The notes under the pieces are model-generated. The model did no database searches. It had not been told where the DNA came from and saw only the letters and a program-made list of their open reading frames with translations. Source: Caulobacter vibrioides OR37 (GTDB lineage: Bacteria > Pseudomonadota > Alphaproteobacteria > Caulobacterales > Caulobacteraceae). From it: a stretch of DNA of 64,000 nt. Positions within the stretch are counted from its first letter, which is position 1. The number at the start of each line of letters is the position of its first letter. The position numbers and the translations under genes are program-made. The stretch lies in the NCBI RefSeq assembly GCF_000372645.1, contig NZ_APMP01000005.1, forward strand, positions 1 through 64,000. The letters are read 5' to 3'. Below are positions 56,797 to 64,000 of the stretch, piece by piece.

Positions 56797-57835
56797 GTTT
56801 AGGAATCGCCGCCCAATAGTCGAAGTCGAGGATCACGGCCGGATCGTAGGTCCCCTCCCCGTCCTTGTCGGGGAAGTCGCCGCACGGCCGGTCCTTGGTC
56901 GCCACCAGCCGCAGACGCAGCGCCCCGGCGGCGCCGAGGTCGGCCTTATCCAGCACCTGGCTCCAGGCGAACACCGTGGCCCCGGCGAAGAACGGCGCGA
57001 CGTGCCGGCCGCCATTGATGGCCAGGATCAGGCCGGCGTTCTGCAGGCCGTTGAACGACAGCGCCTTGGCCGTCGAGATCACCACCCCGCCATAGACGAG
57101 GCGCTTGCCGGACGGGTCCTTGGCCCGCTCGAACTGATTGAAGTGGACCTTGGCGGTGTTCTGCCAGAGACGCGTCGCCATCTGGTGCTCGGCCTCCTCG
57201 ACCGCCATGCCGTCGACATGGTCGATCTTCTCGCCGATCTCATAGTCCTCGAAGGCGTGGGGCGCGCCGGCCAGCGCCCAGTCATGGCCGGCGAAATCGA
57301 GGCCCGGCGGCAGGACCAGATCGGCCGGGGCCACGGCGGACGACAAGGTCGGAACAGCCTGCTCGGCGACCTCGGCTTCCGCGTCGCGCTTGCGGACCAT
57401 GACCCAGCGCACATAGCTCAGCACCGCCTCGCCCCGCTGGTTCGTCCCGGTCGTGCGGACATAGACGACCCCGGTCTTGCGGTTGGAATTCTCCTTCAGC
57501 CCGATCACATCGGAGACGGCGCTTAGGGTGTCGCCGGGAAAGACCGGCGCCAGGAACCGCCCCTCGGCGTAGCCCAGGTTGGCCACGGCGTTCAAACTGA
57601 TGTCGGGCACCGTCTTGCCGAACACCACATGGAAGGCGATCAGCGGGTCCACCGGCGCGCCGGACAGGCCGTGGGCGCGGGCGAACTCATCGGACGAGAA
57701 CAGCGCGAACCGAGGGCCGTAAAGCGCCGTGTACAGCGCGACGTCGCCCGCCGTGATCGTCCGGGGCGTGGCGTGGACAAGCCGCTGGCCCAGGCGGAAA
57801 TCCTCGAAGAAACGTCCCGGGTCGGTCTTGCTCAT
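56789..57835 (-). CDS. mch: mesaconyl-CoA hydratase / beta-methylmalyl-CoA dehydratase (MaoC family)
   Basis: A 348-aa double-hotdog MaoC-type hydratase of the ethylmalonyl-CoA pathway. Comparable to the Rhodobacter enzyme: PGRFFEDFRLGQRLVHATPR at the N-terminus, DVALYTALYGPRFAL, HVVFGKTVPDISLNAVANLG near residue 70, GEKIDHVDGMAVEEAEHQMA near 205 and KDRPCGDFPDKDGEGTYDPA near the C-terminus are all matching motifs. Catalytic Asp/His pairs are expected in the DxxxxH segments. Expression is opposite to mdh across 135 bp. It is followed by HIT with an 8-bp overlap. Confidence 0.85.
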   Translation of the reverse strand: MSKTDPGRFFEDFRLGQRLVHATPRTITAGDVALYTALYGPRFALFSSDEFARAHGLSGAPVDPLIAFHVVFGKTVPDISLNAVANLGYAEGRFLAPVFPGDTLSAVSDVIGLKENSNRKTGVVYVRTTGTNQRGEAVLSYVRWVMVRKRDAEAEVAEQAVPTLSSAVAPADLVLPPGLDFAGHDWALAGAPHAFEDYEIGEKIDHVDGMAVEEAEHQMATRLWQNTAKVHFNQFERAKDPSGKRLVYGGVVISTAKALSFNGLQNAGLILAINGGRHVAPFFAGATVFAWSQVLDKADLGAAGALRLRLVATKDRPCGDFPDKDGEGTYDPAVILDFDYWAAIPKRG

Positions 57836-57925
57836 CGGCCGCTCTCCTTATCGTCGTTCAGCCATCTTTGCCGCAGCGCAGCGAAACGGGAAAGAGGACT
57901 TGAGGCCGGGCCGCTACGGGTCTAG

Positions 57926-58933
<1,008 letters not shown>

Positions 58934-58960
58934 GCGACTTTCGATCTTAAGAACGACGAA

Positions 58961-58989
58961 GGGCGGCTCCTCGCGGGGCCGCCCTTTTT
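58961..58989 (+). terminator. Rho-independent terminator of mdh
   Basis: 7-bp GC stem (GGGCGGC / GCCGCCC) with a 10-base loop, followed by TTTTT. Confidence 0.85.
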
Positions 58990-59022
58990 CTTTGGCGCCC
59001 TTTCCTTTGGGAGAGGGTGACT

Positions 59023-59454
59023 TTAGTGCGCCGCCTCGCCCGGCTCCTGCGAAATCTCCTCCAGCGTCTTGCCGACCTGCTTGGCGCCGTAGTCCTTGGC
59101 CACGTCGCCGAGGGACAGAATGCCAGTGAGATTGCCGGCGTCGTTCAGCACGACCAGGCGGCGGACTTGATTATTGGCCATCTTGGCCGTCGCGTCGGCG
59201 AGAACGTCGTCTTCCTTCACGCTCAGCACCTCGCCGTCGGACATCACCTCGGACACCGCGCTGTCGAAGCTGCGGCCCTCGGCGACGACGCGCAGGACGA
59301 TGTCGCGGTCGGTGACCAGGCCCACGACCTTGCCGTCGTCGACCACCGGGACGACCCCACTGTCGACCTTGGCCATGGTCTCGGCGACCTTGCGGATGCT
59401 GTCGGTGGGACGGGCCACCGAGACCTGGCTGGTCATGGCGTCGCTGACTTTCAT
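59023..59454 (-). CDS. tandem CBS-domain protein
   Basis: A 143-aa protein made of two CBS motifs (residues about 8-60 and 70-130): AETMAKVDSGVVPVVDDGKVV and ATAKMANNQVRRLVVLNDAG. Such stand-alone CBS pairs bind adenosine nucleotides and regulate partner enzymes or channels. The gene starts at the ATG with GAGG 8 bases upstream; the extended frame upstream is not used. It converges with mdh and is divergent from the DUF1993 gene. Confidence 0.88.
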   Translation of the reverse strand: MKVSDAMTSQVSVARPTDSIRKVAETMAKVDSGVVPVVDDGKVVGLVTDRDIVLRVVAEGRSFDSAVSEVMSDGEVLSVKEDDVLADATAKMANNQVRRLVVLNDAGNLTGILSLGDVAKDYGAKQVGKTLEEISQEPGEAAH

Positions 59455-59574
59455 GGCGAACCTCGCGATTTGGGAATCCGAGCCCCTAAAACCCACAGCT
59501 TCCACCGACCGTTCCGCTTTCGGTCGTCACATGGCTCCCCTATCTAGGCGCGTCTCGTCTTCCCGGAGCTTCCC

Positions 59575-60081
59575 ATGTCGATCTCGATCCACCAGGCCAG
59601 CGCGCCCGTCTTCATCCAGGGCCTGAAGGGGCTGAAAGGCGTGCTGACCAAGGCCGCGACCCACGTGGAGACCAAGGGTTGGGATCCCGAAGCCCTGCTG
59701 AAGGCGCGGCTCTATCCCGACATGTTCCCGCTGATCCGTCAGGTCCAGATCGCCACCGACTTCGCCAAGGGCTGCTGCGCGCGCCTGGCCGGCGAAGAGG
59801 TTCCGGCCTGGGACGACGTCGAAACCAACTTCGCCGAGCTGATCGCCCGCATCGACCGCGCCATCGCCTATGTCGAAGGCCTGGACCCCACCACCTTCGA
59901 CGGCGCGGAGGATCGCGACATCACCCTGACCCGTCGCGGCGAGACCAGCGTGGTCAAGGGCCTGGCCTATTTCCAGGGTCAGGCGATGCCGAACTTCTTC
60001 TTCCACATCACCACCGCCTACGCGATCCTGCGCCACAACGGCGTCGAAGTCGGCAAGCGCGACTTCCTGGGGACGGCCTGA
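59575..60081 (+). CDS. DUF1993 family protein
   Basis: A 168-aa protein (MSISIHQASAPVFIQGLKGL) matching DUF1993, a DinB-like four-helix family. Conserved FPLIRQVQIATDFAKGCCAR near residue 45 and PNFFFHITTAYAILRHNGVE near residue 145 carry the His residues typical of DinB metal binding. No signal or membrane segment. Function unknown. CGGAGCTTCCC precedes the ATG. A REPIN-like repeat follows 14 bp after the stop. Confidence 0.85.
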   Translation: MSISIHQASAPVFIQGLKGLKGVLTKAATHVETKGWDPEALLKARLYPDMFPLIRQVQIATDFAKGCCARLAGEEVPAWDDVETNFAELIARIDRAIAYVEGLDPTTFDGAEDRDITLTRRGETSVVKGLAYFQGQAMPNFFFHITTAYAILRHNGVEVGKRDFLGTA

Positions 60082-60094
60082 TCCTTCCCATACT

Positions 60095-60221
60095 CCGATC
60101 TTCCCGGCGAAAGCCGGGACCCAGATCCCATGGCGTTTGGACTGGTTGGATGAACGCGGAGCGCATGGAACCCACCCCAGCGCTCGTCCATCTGGGCCCC
60201 GGCTTTCGCCGGGGAGATCGG
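60095..60221. repeat. REPIN-like inverted pair of hairpins
   Basis: Two arms of 32 bp in inverted orientation, 60095-60126 and 60190-60221, differ at only two positions when one is reverse-complemented. Each arm has its own hairpin (CCCGGC-GAAA-GCCGGG type), so the unit resembles two REP sequences facing each other across a 63-bp spacer. This motif is frequent in Caulobacter-type intergenic DNA. It fills most of the 342-bp gap between the DUF1993 gene and ffh; the rest of the gap (60222-60423) holds no visible gene and probably the ffh promoter. Confidence 0.75.
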
Positions 60222-60423
60222 ATGTGGTGGGCCTCTTTTGACTCCTTCCCGAAATTTGTGCATAAGGCCCGGCTTCCGGCGCTTTATCAGCAGCGCCTCC
60301 ACCGTCACGACCCCGGCCTGTTAGCGCAGGACCCATCCGGACGAGGACGGCGAGGACCCCCGTCGACGTGATCGTCCACGGGGGCTGATCGCGTTTGGTC
60401 TTGTGCTTAACCCAGGGTTCGAC

Positions 60424-61950
60424 ATGTTCGACGGCCTTACAGAGCGACTTTCAGGCGTCTTCGATCGCCTCGGCGGTCGCGGCGTGCTGTCCGAAAAGGA
60501 CATCGACGAGGCGCTGCGCGAGGTCCGCGTCGCCTTGCTCGAGGCCGACGTCGCCCTGCCGGTCGTCAAGGACTTCATCAGCAAGGCCAAGGAAAGCGCT
60601 TCGGGCGAAGCGGTCATCCGCTCGGTCAAACCGGCCGACCAGGTGGTCAAGATCGTCTATGACGGTCTGGTCGACATGCTGGGCGGCGACGTTCCGACCG
60701 GCCTGAACCTGGCGCTGAACCCGCCCACCATCATCCTGATGGCCGGCCTGCAGGGCTCCGGCAAGACCACCACCACCGGCAAGCTGGCGCTGCGACTGTC
60801 GAAGACCGAGCGCAAGAAGGTGCTGGTCGCCTCGCTCGACACCCGCCGCCCGGCCGCCATGGAACAGCTGGCGACCCTGGCCAAGCAGGTCGGCGTCGAA
60901 AGCCTGCCGATCGTGGCCGGCCAGAGCGCCGTCGACATCGCCAAACGCGCCGTCTCGGCCGCGCGCCTGGGCGGCTTCGACGTGCTGATCCTCGACACCG
61001 CCGGCCGCACCACCCTGGACGAGGCGATGATGAGCGAGGCGGCCGAGGTCGCCCGCATCGCCAATCCGTCCGAGACCATCCTGGTCGCCGACAGCCTGAC
61101 CGGTCAGGACGCCGTGCGCACCGCCAAGGCGTTCCACGAGCGCCTGCCGCTGACCGGCCTGATCCTGACCCGCGCCGACGGCGACGGTCGCGGGGGCGCG
61201 GCGCTGTCGATGCGCCACGTCACCGGCCTGCCGATCAAGTTCCTCGGCGCCGGCGAGAAGATCGACCAACTGGACGTGTTCGACGCCCGCCGTGTCGCCG
61301 GTCGGATCCTGGGCCAAGGCGACGTCGTGGCGCTGGTCGAGAAGGCCGCCGCCGATCTCGACCACGCCGAGGCCGAGCGCATGGCCAAGAAGCTGGCCAA
61401 GGGCAAGTTTGACCTCGACGACCTGTCGGCGCAGCTGAAGCAGATGCAGAAGCTGGGCGGCATGGAAGGCATCATGGGCCTGCTGCCCGGCGTCCAGAAG
61501 GTCAAAAAGCAGATCTCCGAGAGCGGCATCGACGACAGCATCTTCCGTCGCCAGCAGGCGATCATCAGCTCGATGACCAAGGAAGAGCGCAAGAAGCCCG
61601 ACATCCTGGCCGCCTCGCGCAAGCGCCGCATCGCGGCCGGCGCAGGGGTCGACGTGGCCGAGGTCAATCGCCTGCTCAAGCAGCACCGCCAGATGGCCGA
61701 CATGTTCAAGGCCATGTCCAAGGATGGCGGCAAGGGCCTGGCCCGCATGGCCCAGATGATGGGCGGCGGCGACATGGCCCGCCTGAAAAACATGGGCGGC
61801 GGCAAGATGCCGACGCCCGATGCGAATGCAGCGGGGGGCCAAGGCCTCCCGGGGCTGCCCGGCCTGCCGGGCCTCGGGACTGGCGGCGACGCCAAGCCCA
61901 ATCCTCTCTCCGGCCTGGGCCTGCCCGGCTTCAACCCGTTCAAGAAATAG
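60424..61950 (+). CDS. ffh: signal recognition particle protein Ffh
   Basis: SRP54-type GTPase, 508 aa, delivering ribosome-nascent chains to FtsY. N domain MFDGLTERLSGVFDRLGGRG, P-loop GLQGSGKTTTTGKLALRL near residue 112, G4 TRADGDGRGGAALSM near 250, and a methionine-rich M domain from about 300 (QLKQMQKLGGMEGIMGLLPG; MADMFKAMSK). The C-terminus is a Gly/Pro-rich tail (PGLPGLPGLGTGG), longer than in E. coli. Start ATG lies 21 bp inside the longest frame; it agrees with the family N-terminus. Next come rpsP and rimM. Confidence 0.97.
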   Translation: MFDGLTERLSGVFDRLGGRGVLSEKDIDEALREVRVALLEADVALPVVKDFISKAKESASGEAVIRSVKPADQVVKIVYDGLVDMLGGDVPTGLNLALNPPTIILMAGLQGSGKTTTTGKLALRLSKTERKKVLVASLDTRRPAAMEQLATLAKQVGVESLPIVAGQSAVDIAKRAVSAARLGGFDVLILDTAGRTTLDEAMMSEAAEVARIANPSETILVADSLTGQDAVRTAKAFHERLPLTGLILTRADGDGRGGAALSMRHVTGLPIKFLGAGEKIDQLDVFDARRVAGRILGQGDVVALVEKAAADLDHAEAERMAKKLAKGKFDLDDLSAQLKQMQKLGGMEGIMGLLPGVQKVKKQISESGIDDSIFRRQQAIISSMTKEERKKPDILAASRKRRIAAGAGVDVAEVNRLLKQHRQMADMFKAMSKDGGKGLARMAQMMGGGDMARLKNMGGGKMPTPDANAAGGQGLPGLPGLPGLGTGGDAKPNPLSGLGLPGFNPFKK

Positions 61951-61977
61951 AACTTTAGACCCTAAGGACTACCTCAA

Positions 61978-62457
61978 ATGCTGAAGATCCGTCTCGCCCG
62001 TGGCGGCGCCAAGAAGCGTCCGTACTACTCGATCGTCGTCGCCGACAGCCACTCGCCGCGCGACGGCCGCTTCATCGAGAAGGTCGGCACCTACAACCCG
62101 CTGCTCAAGAAGGACGACGCCAACCGCGTCACCCTGAAGGTCGAATCGATCCAGGAGTGGCTCAAGAAGGGCGCCCAGCCGACCGACCGCGTCGCCCGCT
62201 TCCTGGCCGCCCAGGGCCTGACCGCCTGGACCCACGGCAACAACCCGGAAAAGGGCAAGCCGGGCAAGAAGGCGCAAGAGCGTCTGGCCGAACGCGCCCA
62301 GCGTGAAGAAGAGCGCCGTCAGGCCGAGGAAGACGCCAAGGCCGCCGCCGAGGCTGAAAAGGCCGCCGCCGCCGAAGCCGCCGCCGCGGCTGCCGCGGCT
62401 CCGGCCGAGGAAGCTCCGGCCGCCGAGGCTCCGGCCGAAGAAGCCGCCGAAGGCTAA
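61978..62457 (+). CDS. rpsP: 30S ribosomal protein S16 with Ala/Glu-rich extension
   Basis: The S16 core (residues 1-90, beginning [20 protein letters not shown]) is followed by an unusual C-terminal tail of about 65 residues that is Ala/Glu/Lys-rich ([20 protein letters not shown]), giving 159 aa against the usual 80-90. Such tails occur in Caulobacterales S16. It probably forms a helix on the ribosome surface. AAGGA precedes the ATG and the spacing to ffh is 27 bp, so the ffh-rpsP-rimM genes are likely co-transcribed. Confidence 0.95.
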   Translation: MLKIRLARGGAKKRPYYSIVVADSHSPRDGRFIEKVGTYNPLLKKDDANRVTLKVESIQEWLKKGAQPTDRVARFLAAQGLTAWTHGNNPEKGKPGKKAQERLAERAQREEERRQAEEDAKAAAEAEKAAAAEAAAAAAAAPAEEAPAAEAPAEEAAEG

Positions 62458-62514
62458 TCGGAGTATCCGCGCCGCCGGTCCTTCGCGGATCGGCGGCGCG
62501 ACTCTGTCCGGACC

Positions 62515-63078
62515 ATGGCCTCGCCTCCCCAAGACCCTCTGATCCTGGTCGGCCGCGTGGCCGGCGGTTTCGGCGTGCGCGGCGAGGTGCGGATCTCGAC
62601 CTATACCGAGGCGCCAATGAACCTGGCCGCCTTCAAGACGCTGAAGCGCCAGGACGGCTCGCCCGCCCTAACCATCGCCTCGGCCCGGCCGACCAAGGAC
62701 GGCGTCATCTGCCGCTGTCCCGGCATCGACAGCAAGGAAGCCGCCGACGCCCTGCGCGGCCTTCGCCTCTACGTCCCCCGCTCGGCCCTGCCCGAGCCCG
62801 ACGAGGACGAATTCTATCTGACCGACCTGGTGGGGCTTTCCGTTCGCCACATCGCCACGAACGTCCTGCTGGGCCGCGTGAAGAGCGTCCAGAATTTCGG
62901 CGCCGGCGACATTCTCGAGATCACCCCGGACCTGGGCGGCCCAACCTGGTATCTGCCGTTCACGCGGGCGGCTGTTCCCGAGGTCAAGATCGGCGAAGGT
63001 CTGATCCTGGCCGACCCGCCCGCCCTGGTGGGAGAGGCCGAGGGACCGGCCGAGGAAGAGCTGGGCGACCGCGACTAA
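62515..63078 (+). CDS. rimM: ribosome maturation factor RimM
   Basis: A 187-aa 30S assembly factor needed for processing near S13/S19. The N-terminal RimM domain begins ILVGRVAGGFGVRGEVRIST near residue 9; the PRC-barrel C-terminal half starts at EFYLTDLVGLSVRH near 100 and includes ITPDLGGPTWYLPFTRAAVP near 135. Located 57 bp after rpsP. Usually followed by trmD, but here a NUDIX gene follows. Confidence 0.93.
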   Translation: MASPPQDPLILVGRVAGGFGVRGEVRISTYTEAPMNLAAFKTLKRQDGSPALTIASARPTKDGVICRCPGIDSKEAADALRGLRLYVPRSALPEPDEDEFYLTDLVGLSVRHIATNVLLGRVKSVQNFGAGDILEITPDLGGPTWYLPFTRAAVPEVKIGEGLILADPPALVGEAEGPAEEELGDRD

Positions 63079-63102
63079 TTCTCCGCGAGGGAGCTACCGG
63101 CG

Positions 63103-63666
63103 ATGTCGGACGGAAAGTGGCGCGTCATCGCTTCGCGCATCGTTCACCAGGATCGCTGGATCCACCTTCGCGCCGACGACTGCGTCACCGACGAAGGCGC
63201 GGTGATCGCACCCTACTATGTTCTGGAATATCCCGACTGGGTCGAGCTGGTGGCCCTGGACGCCAGCAATAACGTCCTGCTGGTCAGGCAGTATCGCCAC
63301 GCGCTGGGCGACATCTCGACCGAGCTTCCGGCCGGCGGCATGGACCCGGGCGAGACCGATCCGGTGGAGGCCGCCCGCCGCGAACTGCTGGAAGAGGCCG
63401 GCTGCGCCGGAACCCTGACCCTGCTGGGCGAGACCCGCCCCAACGCCGGCACTCACACCAACCGCATCCACATCATCCTGGCCCGCGACGTGGTCAAGGT
63501 CGCCGAGCCCAAGGACGATCCGCGCGAGCGCATCGAGACCGTCTGGGTCCCGGCCGCCGAGGCCCTGCGCGTGGCCCTGGCCGGCGAAATGACCGTCGGC
63601 ATGCAGGCCGCTTCGTTGCTGAGGGGCTTGGCGGCCGCGGGGGTGGTGAAGGTGGAGCTGGCTTAG
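63103..63666 (+). CDS. NUDIX hydrolase
   Basis: A 187-aa NUDIX pyrophosphohydrolase of the ADP-ribose/NDP-sugar type. The Nudix box runs from GGMDPGETDPVEAARRELLE (residues about 77-96) to EEAGC, a G-x5-E-x7-REUxEExGU signature in full. GAGGGAG lies upstream of the ATG (63103). It follows rimM by 24 bp on the same strand, so it is probably part of that operon. Substrate not determinable. Confidence 0.9.
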   Translation: MSDGKWRVIASRIVHQDRWIHLRADDCVTDEGAVIAPYYVLEYPDWVELVALDASNNVLLVRQYRHALGDISTELPAGGMDPGETDPVEAARRELLEEAGCAGTLTLLGETRPNAGTHTNRIHIILARDVVKVAEPKDDPRERIETVWVPAAEALRVALAGEMTVGMQAASLLRGLAAAGVVKVELA

Positions 63667-63762
63667 TCGGCGCGGCGCCGAACCGCTCCGGATGAAGCCG
63701 GGGCCGGGTTTCCGGATAGCGGGAGTTCACGAAGGCTACGATGGGTGGAATTCGGACCTGGC

Positions 63763-63993
63763 CTAAGCTGGGTTAGGAAGGCGGTTGATCCAGATGTCAT
63801 TCTGCCAGTCTGCATATCCGAGCAATTCGCCCTCTGTTCTCTCGTGCTCGACTGACCACTCGCCTTGCAGGCGAAGCTCGATCATGGCGTCGAGACGCCA
63901 CGCTTCATTTGGCGCTGCATAAAGGATCACATGTAAAGGTCGCCGTGCATTTGATGAAATTTCGACATATTCGCGCCTGACGAACATTCCCAT
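63763..63993 (-). CDS. hypothetical protein, low GC, at window edge
   Basis: Possible 76-aa protein (MGMFVRREYVEISSNARRPL; ends WINRLPNPA). Its DNA is visibly poorer in GC (about 50-55 percent by eye) than the rest of the window (about two thirds), hinting at recent acquisition. No ribosome site can be judged because only 7 bases precede the ATG; the gene may extend beyond the window. Family not recognised; small acidic/basic composition resembles immunity-type or orphan proteins, which is speculation. Confidence 0.45.
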   Translation of the reverse strand: MGMFVRREYVEISSNARRPLHVILYAAPNEAWRLDAMIELRLQGEWSVEHERTEGELLGYADWQNDIWINRLPNPA

Positions 63994-64000
63994 TTCAACA

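Overview
The window is a gene-dense, very GC-rich stretch of alphaproteobacterial chromosome that looks like Caulobacter (C. segnis / C. vibrioides group). This rests on family resemblance of the proteins plus several lineage traits: a class I lysyl-tRNA synthetase, a WecG/TagA enzyme resembling holdfast HfsJ, NrnC in place of oligoribonuclease, a TIGR02300 protein, an Hsp20-DUF1150 pair, an Mch-type MaoC hydratase, and intergenic repeats built around GANTC (CcrM) sites. No integrase, transposase, phage module, plasmid gene, CRISPR array or replication origin was seen. Almost every gene is a recognisable chromosomal housekeeping or accessory-metabolism gene.

Layout. 0-11 kb: sugar-nucleotide epimerase, DMT exporter, SDR, HfsJ-like glycosyltransferase, quinone oxidoreductase, isoaspartyl peptidase, CDF cation exporter, phosphoglucomutase (pgm) and class I LysRS (lysK). 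11-19.3 kb: an S24/XRE regulator divergent from a MerR-type regulator that heads a beta-oxidation operon (two acyl-CoA dehydrogenases, a small secreted protein, thiolase, FadB-type fusion) closed by a strong terminator. 19.3-26.6 kb: a TonB-like anchored hypothetical, a divergent Lrp regulator and alanine dehydrogenase, repeat copy 1, a SpsF-like cytidylyltransferase with a degenerate aldo/keto reductase, a lone XdhC, a creatininase-family amidohydrolase and a GAF-Fis regulator. 26.7-31.3 kb: aldehyde dehydrogenase, acetyl-CoA synthetase (acs) and two small proteins. 31.3-34.4 kb: a bphO-bphP red-light sensing pair in which bphP carries a one-base frameshift just before its HWE kinase core.

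34.5-44.9 kb: a large M16 peptidase, mscL, ihfB, a DUF3857 transglutaminase-like protein, then rpsA, cmk, aroA (class II EPSP synthase) and a TIGR02300 zinc-ribbon protein. 45-46.3 kb: tRNA-Ala(GGC), hsp20-DUF1150 and repeat copy 2. 46.3-52.6 kb: a block on the minus strand, nrnC-lptC-lptA-lptB-rpoN-exoD-hpf-ptsN (LPS export, sigma-54, ribosome hibernation and nitrogen PTS), with an ExoD-family gene between rpoN and hpf. 52.7-60.1 kb: tRNA-Leu(CAG), an NDUFA9-like protein, a CitE/Mcl-like lyase, a secreted protein with a basic tail, HIT, mch, mdh, a CBS protein and a DUF1993 protein. 60.1-64 kb: a 127-bp REPIN-like inverted repeat, ffh, rpsP, rimM, a NUDIX hydrolase and an unusually low-GC small gene at the edge.

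Functionally, the region joins fatty-acid, acetate, aldehyde and alanine catabolism to central carbon metabolism (mdh, mch, mcl-like), and carries translation, secretion and envelope genes. The observations most worth a second look are the split bacteriophytochrome, the two GANTC-bearing repeats, the REPIN-like element, the catalytically degenerate AKR beside SpsF, and several uncharacterised secreted or anchored proteins. I did not find a clear new multi-gene defence or mobile system.
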